Of a DNA stretch of 40,831 nucleotides, positions 27,136 to 34,172 are shown in pieces. Under the pieces are notes generated by a model. It was not told the DNA's origin, searched no databases, and worked only from the letters and a program-made list of their open reading frames with translations. Source of the DNA: an uncultured Pseudomonadota bacterium (GTDB taxonomy: Bacteria; Pseudomonadota; Gammaproteobacteria; Methylococcales; Methylomonadaceae); assembly GCA_903928965.1 (NCBI GenBank), contig CAIYSZ010000070.1, positions 1 to 40,831 on the forward strand, given 5' to 3'. Made by a program: the position numbers and the translations under genes. Each line of letters starts with the position of its first letter. Within the stretch, counting starts at the first letter, position 1.

Positions 27136-27519
27136 ATGAGTCGCAATCCGGAGCAACTAAAATTCGCGCCCACCCATGAATGGGCGCAACTCGAAGAAGG
27201 GCCAACCGTGCGCGTGGGCATCAGCGATTTCGCGCAATCCGAACTCGGAGACATCATGTTCGTCAATTTACCCGCCGTCGGCGCCAAAGTCGCCGCGGGC
27301 CAGCCCATTGCCAGCATAGAATCCGTCAAAACGGCCTCCGACCTGCACAGCCCGATCAACGGCCAAGTCAGCGCGATAAACCCTGACATCCAAAGCCAAC
27401 CCGAACTCATCAACGAAGCCCCCTACGCCGCTTGGCTGTTCAGCATCCAGGCCGACGACCCCGCCGACCTAGACGCCCTGCTGGACTATGCCGCTTACCG
27501 TCAATTGCATCAACTTTAA
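27136..27519 (+). CDS. gcvH: Glycine cleavage system H protein
   Basis: The H protein carries the lipoyl arm that shuttles the aminomethyl group between the P, T and L proteins. The 127-residue product has THEWAQLEEG, VGISDFAQSELGDIMFVNLPAVG, and the lipoylation site ESVKTASD with K65. The closing region INEAPYAAWLFSI is typical. GGAGG lies ten bases before the ATG. The other gcv genes are not in the window; a stand-alone gcvH may also serve as a lipoyl-transfer protein. Confidence 0.94.
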   Translation: MSRNPEQLKFAPTHEWAQLEEGPTVRVGISDFAQSELGDIMFVNLPAVGAKVAAGQPIASIESVKTASDLHSPINGQVSAINPDIQSQPELINEAPYAAWLFSIQADDPADLDALLDYAAYRQLHQL

Positions 27520-27530
27520 CGGATTTCTTC

Positions 27531-27893
27531 ATGGCGAACCAAAATGCTAAAGGCTTAAAACGCCTCATCAACGCCTGTATTTTTTCCATAGCCGGATTCA
27601 AAGCCACCTGGCAACACGAAGAGGCCTTCCGGCAAGAAATTGCGCTCTTCGCCGTCGCCGCGCCGCTAGCGCTATGGCTGGGCGACGGCGCCATCGAAAA
27701 ACTGCTGCTGATCGGCAGCATCGTGCTAGTGCTATTGGTCGAACTGCTGAATTCCGCCGTGGAAGCCGTGGTGGACCGCGTCGGCTACGAACATCACGAA
27801 CTATCCGGACGCGCCAAGGATATCGGCTCGGCGGCGGTAATGCTATCATTGATTTGGGCGGCGATTACCTGGTTTTCCATCCTGACAATTTAA
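27531..27893 (+). CDS. dgkA: Diacylglycerol kinase
   Basis: DgkA phosphorylates diacylglycerol to phosphatidic acid at the inner membrane, recycling lipid released by envelope sugar transfer. The 120-residue product (E. coli 122) has the amphipathic N-terminus, the active-site segment HEEAFRQE (29-36) and ELLNSAVEAVVDR (71-83) with the catalytic and Mg-binding glutamates and Asn, and three membrane helices. The ATG at 27531 matches the family start. It follows gcvH by 11 bases. Confidence 0.94.
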   Translation: MANQNAKGLKRLINACIFSIAGFKATWQHEEAFRQEIALFAVAAPLALWLGDGAIEKLLLIGSIVLVLLVELLNSAVEAVVDRVGYEHHELSGRAKDIGSAAVMLSLIWAAITWFSILTI

Positions 27894-27906
27894 AGAGTAA
27901 TTGACC

Positions 27907-28839
27907 ATGACAGCACTGATTTGCGGTTCAATGGCCTACGACACCATCATGGTGTTCCCCGACCAATTCAAGAACCACATCCTGCCCGACAAGGTGCACA
28001 TCCTGAACGTATCCTTTCTGGTCCCGCACTTGCGCCGCGAATACGGCGGTTGCGCCGGCAACATCGCCTACAATTTACACCTATTGCAGGAAGATCCGCT
28101 CATCCTGGCCACCGTCGGCCACGACTTTGAACCTTACGCCCAATGGCTGAGCCAGCAAGGGCTCTCCGCCCAATGCATTAAAATCCTGGACGACCATTAC
28201 ACCGCGCAAGCCTACATCACCACCGACATCAACGACAACCAAATCACCGCCTTCCATCCCGGCGCCATGAGTTACTCGCACGAAAACCCGGTGCCGGCCG
28301 ACCTAGGCGTCAGCATCGGCATCATCGCCCCGGACGGCAAACAAGGCATGCAAGAACACGCCGCGCAATTCGCCGCCTTAAACATACCCTTCATCTTCGA
28401 TCCCGGCCAGGGCCTTCCCATGCTCAACGGCGAGGAACTGCTGCACTTCATCGAACTCGCCGATTACGCGGCATTCAACGACTACGAATCAGCCCTGGTG
28501 CAAGAACGCACCGGCCAAAGCCTAGAGCAACTGGCCGCGCGCGTGAAAGCATTAATCGTCACCCTGGGCGGACAAGGCTCGCACATATACACCGGCGGCC
28601 GGCGCATCGACATCCCGGCCGCGCCGATCCGCCACCCGGCCGATCCGACCGGTTGCGGCGACGCCTACCGCGCCGGCCTGCTCTACGGCTTGCTGAACCA
28701 ACACGATTGGGAAACCACCGGCCGCATCGCCTCCTTGCTCGGCGCGATCAAAATTGAACATCCCGGCACGCAAAACCACCATTTCAGCATGCACGAATTC
28801 AAGCAACGCTACCACGCCGCCTTCGGCGCCATCCTGTGA
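27907..28839 (+). CDS. PfkB family kinase (adenosine kinase/carbohydrate kinase-like)
   Basis: The 310-residue product opens ALICGSMAYDTIMVFPDQFKNHILPDKVHILNVSF, followed by YGGCAGNIAYNL, the PfkB glycine motif, and ends with the signature DPTGCGDAYRAGLLYGL with catalytic base D252. This N-terminal pattern is common in proteins called adenosine kinase in methylotrophic and nitrifying proteobacteria. The substrate could be adenosine or a sugar, and sequence alone does not decide. I chose the ATG at 27907 over a TTG two codons earlier. It overlaps mazG by four bases. Confidence 0.85.
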   Translation: MTALICGSMAYDTIMVFPDQFKNHILPDKVHILNVSFLVPHLRREYGGCAGNIAYNLHLLQEDPLILATVGHDFEPYAQWLSQQGLSAQCIKILDDHYTAQAYITTDINDNQITAFHPGAMSYSHENPVPADLGVSIGIIAPDGKQGMQEHAAQFAALNIPFIFDPGQGLPMLNGEELLHFIELADYAAFNDYESALVQERTGQSLEQLAARVKALIVTLGGQGSHIYTGGRRIDIPAAPIRHPADPTGCGDAYRAGLLYGLLNQHDWETTGRIASLLGAIKIEHPGTQNHHFSMHEFKQRYHAAFGAIL

Positions 28840-29639
28840 AGCAAACCACCCGCCTACTGGAAATCATGGCCCGCCTGCGCGACCCCGTACATGGCTGCGC
28901 TTGGGACCTGAAACAAGATTTTTACTCCCTGGCCCCGTACACGCTGGAAGAAGCCTACGAAGTCATAGAAGCCATTGAACGCGGCGACTTCGCCGACCTG
29001 CGCGAGGAACTGGGCGATTTGCTGCTGCAAATCGTCTTTCACGCTCAAATCGGTGCTGAACGCGGCCTGTTCGATTTTGAACAAGTCGCCGCCGCCATCG
29101 CCGACAAACTGGTCGAACGGCATCCGCACGTATTCGCCGGCGTCAACTACGCCAACGACGAACAACGCCAAGAAGCCTGGGAAGAATCCAAACGCCAGGA
29201 ACGCCTACGCAAAAAGCCGGACACCGCCGCCAGCGTGCTCTCAGACATCCACGCCCGGCAACCGGCCCTGCAATACTGCGAAAAAATTCAAAACCGCGCC
29301 GCCCGCCATGGATTCGACTGGCCGCAAACCGAACCGGTATTTGAAAAAGTAGCGGAAGAATTGCAAGAAACCCATGAAGCCTGGCTGCACGGCGACCAAG
29401 ATCACGTGCGGGAAGAACTCGGCGACTTATTATTCGTGGTGGTCAACTTGGCCCGCCACCTGAAAGTCGATCCGGAAATGGCGCTACGCCAAGCCACCCA
29501 AAAATTCAGCCGCCGCTTCAACTACATCGAACAACGCATCGCCGCCGACGGGCGCGAGTTACTCGACTGCGAACTGGCCGAATTGGACCAACTATGGAAC
29601 GAAGCCAAACGCACCCTGGCCGCAAAAGGCCCAGCCTAG
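28836..29639 (+). CDS. mazG: Nucleoside triphosphate pyrophosphohydrolase MazG
   Basis: The 267-residue product has two MazG domains: the first with RDPVHGCAWDLKQDFYSLAPYTLEEAYEVIEAI and REELGDLLLQIVFHAQ, the second with FEKVAEELQETHEA and REELGDLLFVVVNLARHL. The ExxE and ELGDL metal motifs are intact in both. It hydrolyses NTPs and dNTPs, including non-canonical ones, and in E. coli lowers ppGpp. The start is a GTG whose GTGA overlaps the kinase stop. The length matches E. coli MazG (263). Confidence 0.95.
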   Translation: MKQTTRLLEIMARLRDPVHGCAWDLKQDFYSLAPYTLEEAYEVIEAIERGDFADLREELGDLLLQIVFHAQIGAERGLFDFEQVAAAIADKLVERHPHVFAGVNYANDEQRQEAWEESKRQERLRKKPDTAASVLSDIHARQPALQYCEKIQNRAARHGFDWPQTEPVFEKVAEELQETHEAWLHGDQDHVREELGDLLFVVVNLARHLKVDPEMALRQATQKFSRRFNYIEQRIAADGRELLDCELAELDQLWNEAKRTLAAKGPA

Positions 29640-29644
29640 GCGGC

Positions 29645-30373
29645 ATGCATAAAAAAAGCCTGCTGCTGGCCCTGCTGATACACGCCGCCGCGGCGAACGG
29701 CGGCCAAATCCTAGGCCGCTACAACGAAGACGACGGCCCGAACGGCAACCCGCCGAAGCAGGCGCAAGGCGGAGACATACAATACCGCGTCATCTGCCCG
29801 GAGCAAGGCCCGCCGATAGACGACTGCGGCGCGCCGCCGCTGCTGGACAATTGGCAGCCGGAACAAACCGAAAACCTGCCGCCGGAATTCCCGCCCATAC
29901 CCGCCGCGCCTATCGCTCCGCCGCCGGCCGCGCCTCAACAACCGCCCGCCGCCGCGCCCGCCAAACCTCAAGCCGCGGCGACCGCCAACCCCAAGCTAAC
30001 CCCCGCCCCGCGCCTCGAAATACGCCGGCAGGAACAAACTCCCGCGCGGCAACCGCCGCCGACCGCCGCCGGTTCATTAAACAAAACCTCGGCCAAGCCA
30101 TCCGCCAACCTAAAGCCTGACGCGGCCACCCGCCCGACATCGCGCCAACCGGTTCCGCATCCCGCGCTTAAAGCGCCGCCGCCCGCCGCCTCGCAAACCA
30201 AAATCTCGGCCAAGCCATCCGCCAACCCAAAACCGGACGCGACCGCCCTCCGCGCATCACGCCAACCGGAACCACGTCCGGCGCTTAAACCGCCGCCGGC
30301 GGCCAAAGCCAAGCCTAATGCCGCGCCGCGACCCTTGGCGCTCCCGCGGGACACGACGCGCTCCCGTCCTTGA
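29645..30373 (+). CDS. Secreted proline/alanine-rich protein with internal repeats
   Basis: From the ATG at 29645 the 242-residue product has a signal peptide (about 1-20, KKSLLLALLIHAAAANGGQ), a short globular part with two Cys residues (VICPEQGPPIDDCG), and then a long Pro/Ala/Lys-rich tail. The tail holds two copies of a 39-residue unit beginning N/T-K-x-SAKPSAN-x-KPDA and ending PALKxPPPAA. Such tails often span the periplasm or bind peptidoglycan, but no domain is recognised. It is only six bases after mazG. Its last 59 bases overlap the DUF1249 gene on the other strand. Confidence 0.68.
   Translation: MHKKSLLLALLIHAAAANGGQILGRYNEDDGPNGNPPKQAQGGDIQYRVICPEQGPPIDDCGAPPLLDNWQPEQTENLPPEFPPIPAAPIAPPPAAPQQPPAAAPAKPQAAATANPKLTPAPRLEIRRQEQTPARQPPPTAAGSLNKTSAKPSANLKPDAATRPTSRQPVPHPALKAPPPAASQTKISAKPSANPKPDATALRASRQPEPRPALKPPPAAKAKPNAAPRPLALPRDTTRSRP
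30083..30308 (+). repeat. In-frame tandem repeat, 117-base unit, two copies
   Basis: Unit one begins AAAACCTCGGCCAAGCC at 30083 and unit two begins AAAATCTCGGCCAAGCC at 30200, exactly 117 bases (39 codons) apart. Similarity runs through most of the unit, and the second copy is slightly shorter at its end. The repeat encodes the Pro/Lys-rich tail of the secreted protein. Confidence 0.75.
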
Positions 30374-30797
30374 CCTCAAAACAATAGCCCAGGCCCAAAC
30401 AATGGTCCAGCCACTTTTGCAAAAAATAATTCAAACGCCATTTATAATCCCTAATCTCCGCCAACGCCCCAGGGTCGGCATACACCCTATCCACGTCTGC
30501 GCGGGCGTAATCGCGCACCACCTCCGCCAAACGCACGTCCAGATACACGCGTATGGTCACCGCCGGCTCGAACAAATCCGCCATCGGCGCGCCGAAATAA
30601 TGGCTCAGACAAATAGTCAAGGTATAAGGATTGCGCTCCAGCACCTGCACATACAAAGGCGGCCTATCATCGGCGCGGCCCACCGCCGCATGCGCGAAGC
30701 TTTGCAAATCCGGAATCAAGCGAAACAACTTACCGTAATTCGATTCGCAAATCTGCTCCAGACACAAGGAGGCGTTGACCGGCGCGAACAAACCCAT
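30315..30797 (-). CDS. DUF1249 (YqiB-like) family protein
   Basis: The 160-residue product has LEQICESNYGKLFRLIPDL, VQVLERNPYTLTICLSHYF, TIRVYLDVRLAEVV and LNYFLQKWLDHCL, which match the DUF1249 family (E. coli YqiB) in order. The function is unknown; in enterobacteria the gene lies between nudF and cpdA. The ATG at 30797 starts one base after the QueD-like stop (30799), with GGGAAG seven bases upstream, so it is the third gene of a PilZ-QueD-DUF1249 run. Its last codons overlap the secreted-protein gene on the opposite strand by 59 bases. Confidence 0.82.
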   Translation of the reverse strand: MGLFAPVNASLCLEQICESNYGKLFRLIPDLQSFAHAAVGRADDRPPLYVQVLERNPYTLTICLSHYFGAPMADLFEPAVTIRVYLDVRLAEVVRDYARADVDRVYADPGALAEIRDYKWRLNYFLQKWLDHCLGLGYCFEVKDGSASCPAGAPRVAARH

Positions 30798-30798
30798 G

Positions 30799-31203
30799 TC
30801 AATCTTCCCGATACGCGGCGCAGGCGCTGGCGGTTTCCCACAACACCACTTGCTCGACGTCAAAACCCTGCTGTTTGACGTGTTGATAAATCATCCGGCT
30901 TAACACCTCCGCGGTAGGATGCTCCGGCAAGGCCAGATACCGCTCCCCGCTCGCCTCGAACAACCGCGCTAAAGGATCGTCCCGGTGCAATAAAAAATTA
31001 TGATCCAACACCTCATCCACAAACCCCGCCACGCAATCCTTAATGTCGGCGAAATCGCATACCATGCCCTGATCGTTCAAACTCTCGCGCCTGATCGAAA
31101 TCGCGGCCTTGACGCTATGCCCGTGCGGATAGCGGCATTTTCCGGCATGATTCAGCAAACGGTGACCGTAGCAAAAAAAGACTTCCTTGGTAATGACATG
31201 CAT
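30799..31203 (-). CDS. 6-pyruvoyl-tetrahydropterin synthase / QueD-like protein
   Basis: The 134-residue product has the zinc ligands H14 (CYGHRL), H27 and H29 (PHGHS), the catalytic cysteine C23 in GKCRYPHGH, and the DH pair in VLDHNFLL. It therefore keeps the residues needed for 6-carboxy-tetrahydropterin synthase (QueD, queuosine precursor) or PTPS chemistry. The context does not settle the choice: no queC, queE or queF is nearby, so I leave the symbol empty. AAAGGGAA precedes the ATG. It lies three bases after the PilZ gene. Confidence 0.85.
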   Translation of the reverse strand: MHVITKEVFFCYGHRLLNHAGKCRYPHGHSVKAAISIRRESLNDQGMVCDFADIKDCVAGFVDEVLDHNFLLHRDDPLARLFEASGERYLALPEHPTAEVLSRMIYQHVKQQGFDVEQVVLWETASACAAYRED

Positions 31204-31206
31204 AAA

Positions 31207-31503
31207 TCAATTCCCTTTAATGCTTCTAATCACGCCGGCAATTTCATAATGCCCGTTCTCGCGCCTGACGCAACGCACCACCTCAATAAAAGCGGTCAAC
31301 GCCGGAATAGAAGCGTTTTGATAAATATTAACCGCCAAGGCCAAGCCAATATCGCAATGCTGACCGGCGATAAAGGAAATGCCCGCCGCGCTCACCGTTT
31401 TGCAACGGCCGACGTTGGTATGTGAACTATCGGCGGGTTTATAATTAATTTCGCAATCCACCCGCATGCGCGTAACATCGCGCTTTTCGTCATATTTGAA
31501 CAT
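31207..31503 (-). CDS. PilZ domain protein
   Basis: The 98-residue single-domain protein starts MFKYDEKRDVTRMRV. The cyclic di-GMP motif RxxxR is present as R8-DVT-R12, and the second motif, normally D/N-x-S-x-x-G, appears as T-V-S-A-A-G around S38, so the acidic residue is replaced by Thr. Binding may be weakened but is plausible. The start at 31503 is chosen because it places the RxxxR near the N-terminus; an upstream start at 31518 adds five residues. It leads the PilZ-QueD-DUF1249 operon. Confidence 0.8.
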   Translation of the reverse strand: MFKYDEKRDVTRMRVDCEINYKPADSSHTNVGRCKTVSAAGISFIAGQHCDIGLALAVNIYQNASIPALTAFIEVVRCVRRENGHYEIAGVIRSIKGN

Positions 31504-31643
31504 GGGTGTGTCTCGCACGCATTTATTTGAGGTCTGATTTAATTCTACTATAAAAACCCGCGCTTGTGGACGGCGTCAACGTCGCCTCGGCAGGCCAAAA
31601 CCTTAACCCTGGGCCGCTTCCCCTTGCGCAAAATCTAAACACA

Positions 31644-33107
31644 ATGTCCGAATTGATTCAATTTCTTAGCATCCAAAGCCAACCCAACCGCAAAAACCGG
31701 CCCACCCGGCATCAAGTGGAAATCTGGCTGCGAGTGGCGCATACCGGATACGGCAAACAAGTCACCGTCCATTGGCAAGCCGACGCAGCCTGGTCGCAAA
31801 GCTCCGCCGACTACTCGCACCGCGACAGCGACGGCGCGGAATTTTGGCGCGCGCGGTTTAGCGTCAAACTCCGCCCGCGCTCCCATTGCCCCGGCCTGAC
31901 CTTCGCCTGCCGGACCAGCCTGGGCGCGGCCGAATACTGGGACAACAACCAAGGCCAAGACTATTACCACCATTGGCGTGAAGGCTGGCGCATTCACCCG
32001 GACCTCTCCTGGCTGCGCCTGCCCGCCCCGCCGCGGCTCGGCGACGGCCAAACCTGGCTCAGCGTGCATATCGCCCTCAACCCTGAGACATACCCGGGCG
32101 TCCGGCCGACGCTGCATTGGAGCGCGGACGGCTGGCGCACCCAGCGCCGCGCCGAAGCCCGCCTGCTGCGCGACATCCATCCCCGCCTGCAAATTTGGCG
32201 CGCGCGCCTTAAAATCGGCGTCGCGTTTCGCATTGAATACGCCATCGCCTATACCCGCGGCCGGAACATAGAATGGGACAACAATCGCGGCCGGAATTAC
32301 CGCCTGCAACGCAAACCCCTGGCCGTCATGATTCTCAATTTACACTGTTATCAAGAAGACCAACAAGACGCCAAATTCAGCCGCATCGCCCAAGCCATAA
32401 ACGAACTGGACGTAGACGTGGTCTGCCTGCAAGAAGCCGCCGAACCCTGGAATCACGGTCATGGCGAATGGAATCTCAACGCCGCCAACATCATCAACCA
32501 ACGCCTGCCCCGCCCCTTCCACATCGCATACGACTGGTCGCATCTTGGCTTCGAGCAATACCGCGAAGGCGTGGCCATACTCAGCCGCTACCCGCTCCGC
32601 CATATCGACGCCGGCTACGTCTCCGACAGCGCCGACCCCTACGACATACACTCCCGCAAGGTGATCACCGCGCGCCTGCGAGTCCCGTACATCGGCGAAG
32701 TGCAAGTGTTCTCGGTGCATTTAAGCTGGTGGGAAAACGGCTTCGCCAATCAATTCCGGCGGCTGGCGGCCTGGAGCGACAGCCTAAATCAAACGCCGTT
32801 GCAAGGCATATTATTATGCGGCGACTTCAACATCAGCGCCGACTCGGCGGCCTACCGCCTAGTAACCCAAGACTTCGGCTACCGCGACCAATACCTGACC
32901 GCCGACCGGCAAGGTTCGCCGGCGGCCTACCGCGAAGACGACGCGCACTGGCCGCATGCCCAAGGCGACGCCTACCGCATCGACTACATCTTCAGCCCCC
33001 CCGCCAACCGCCTCAACGCCGCGGCCGCGCGGCCGCTATTCACCGACCACGACTACGGCCGCGTCTCCGACCATCCCGGCTACTTGTTCACCTTCGTCCC
33101 CGCATAA
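31644..33107 (+). CDS. Tandem CBM21-like modules fused to an EEP (endonuclease/exonuclease/phosphatase) domain
   Basis: The 487-residue product has three parts. Residues ~22-108 and ~136-221 each look like a starch/glycogen-binding CBM21 module: aromatic strands followed by the signature EYWDNNQGQDY (97-107) and IEWDNNRGRNY (209-219). Residues 226-487 form an EEP domain with LNLHC, CLQE (E264), FSVHLSWW, CGDFN (392-396), RIDYIF (D447) and SDHPG (475-479). No signal peptide is visible, so a cytoplasmic location is expected. The role is unknown; glycogen-associated phosphatase or nuclease activity is one inference. The ATG at 31644 is chosen over a TTG at 31566; no good ribosome site is seen. 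Confidence 0.8.
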   Translation: MSELIQFLSIQSQPNRKNRPTRHQVEIWLRVAHTGYGKQVTVHWQADAAWSQSSADYSHRDSDGAEFWRARFSVKLRPRSHCPGLTFACRTSLGAAEYWDNNQGQDYYHHWREGWRIHPDLSWLRLPAPPRLGDGQTWLSVHIALNPETYPGVRPTLHWSADGWRTQRRAEARLLRDIHPRLQIWRARLKIGVAFRIEYAIAYTRGRNIEWDNNRGRNYRLQRKPLAVMILNLHCYQEDQQDAKFSRIAQAINELDVDVVCLQEAAEPWNHGHGEWNLNAANIINQRLPRPFHIAYDWSHLGFEQYREGVAILSRYPLRHIDAGYVSDSADPYDIHSRKVITARLRVPYIGEVQVFSVHLSWWENGFANQFRRLAAWSDSLNQTPLQGILLCGDFNISADSAAYRLVTQDFGYRDQYLTADRQGSPAAYREDDAHWPHAQGDAYRIDYIFSPPANRLNAAAARPLFTDHDYGRVSDHPGYLFTFVPA

Positions 33108-33269
33108 AAACAGGCATTCACAACAACTTATTTGAAACTCCTTGAAATTTCGGCGGCCATGTTACCCGCATGTTCACAGGGCATTGGATGCTTTTTCTTT
33201 CGATTGCAAAAAAAGTATCCCGCTTGCCGGCGCGAAAACCGACATTAAATCAGCCGCGCGGCGCACAAA

Positions 33270-33291
33270 TTAATTAAACTATGTTATTTAA
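33270..33291. promoter_or_regulatory. 22-base near-palindromic motif, copy 1
   Basis: TTAATTAA, ACTATG, TTATTTAA in sequence. It is the consensus form of a motif found six times in the window and lies about 620 bases before the DUF4266 start. Confidence 0.7.
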
Positions 33292-33540
33292 CACACAACA
33301 AAACAACCTCTAAGCCGCTGAGCCTAAAAAAAGCAACATGCAGCCACGCTAAAACCACGCCATAACAATCGCTAGAGGATAGCATCCGCACCACGAAGCA
33401 GCCCAGAAACAGCAAAAAACAAAACAATATATTGAAATATAAGAATAATAACATCCGCAACCCACGCCACGATCGCGCGACGCTTGCCGGCAAGCATTAA
33501 GCCTCTAAGGCAGCCTGGACAATTCCGATAAAACCCACGC

Positions 33541-33562
33541 CTAATTAAACTGTGTTATTTAA
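33541..33562. promoter_or_regulatory. 22-base near-palindromic motif, copy 2
   Basis: CTAATTAA, ACTGTG, TTATTTAA: one change from consensus in the first half and the G-type centre. It lies about 350 bases before the DUF4266 start. Confidence 0.7.
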
Positions 33563-33913
33563 AGCAATACACATGTGTTAAACCACCCAGTTAGAACACC
33601 AACTATGGCGATTAAGGCGAATACTCGCTTAACCTACACCCCCGCCTACTTTTAAATCAAGCGATAACCCAAGCGCGGCGCAAACTAGACGCACGACCAA
33701 GCGTGCTGCTCAAACCAGCGCCGCGCCTGACCCGCGGACATTTGGCCAGAGACTTTAACCCCTAGTTTTAACTTTAGCCCGCAAGAAACCAAGATTACCA
33801 ACCTAGGCGAATTATTGATGCCGGCATAAGATTTGCATAATTTAAGTTTTGTTAATGATAGAACCGGGCCCAAGCGCCCTTCTACTTTTAATCAGCAGAG
33901 TGATTATTACGCA

Positions 33914-34132
33914 ATGACCAGCAAACAATTAATTATTTGCGGGATAGCCAGTCTATTCCTCGCCGCCTGCTCCGAGGTGCAGCCTTGGCAGCGCGGCAAT
34001 TTGGCCAAGGACGTAATGGCTCCTGAAATATCTCCGGCGCAGGCATCGCTACGGCAACATAATTACTCCAGCCGCGAGGCCGCCGGGGCCGGCGGCTCCG
34101 CCGCGTCGGGCGGCGGCTGCGGCTGCAACTAG
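33914..34132 (+). CDS. DUF4266 small lipoprotein
   Basis: The 72-residue product has a lipoprotein signal with lipobox SLFLAAC (lipidated Cys at residue 19). The short mature part contains EVQPWQRGNLAKDVMAPE, matching the 'V-x-P-W/Y-x-R-G-x-L-A' element of DUF4266, and the C-terminus is the glycine-rich GGGCGCN, a conserved ending in that family. The function is unknown. DUF4266 genes typically stand next to DUF3570 genes, as here, often with a thioredoxin-like and an ApbE gene that are absent from this window. The ATG at 33914 gives a proper signal peptide. Confidence 0.87.
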   Translation: MTSKQLIICGIASLFLAACSEVQPWQRGNLAKDVMAPEISPAQASLRQHNYSSREAAGAGGSAASGGGCGCN

Positions 34133-34172
34133 CGCGGCATGGGCTTACATCAAAAACTAGAACAAAAACCCA

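Larger units (their letters stand above)
33108..33913. other. Long AT-rich intergenic region upstream of DUF4266
   Basis: These 806 bases hold two copies of the 22-base near-palindrome (33270-33291 and 33541-33562) and a possible promoter, TTATTG and CATAAT (33836-33841) 18 bases apart, about 70 bases before the lipoprotein ATG. Short frames on the minus strand (33284-33493, 33685-33873) lack ribosome sites and family resemblance. No sigma-54 consensus was found here. Confidence 0.65.

Noticed and set aside
33284..33493. Short minus-strand open frame in the intergenic region
   Set aside because: Low-complexity hydrophobic product, no ribosome site, and no resemblance to a known family.
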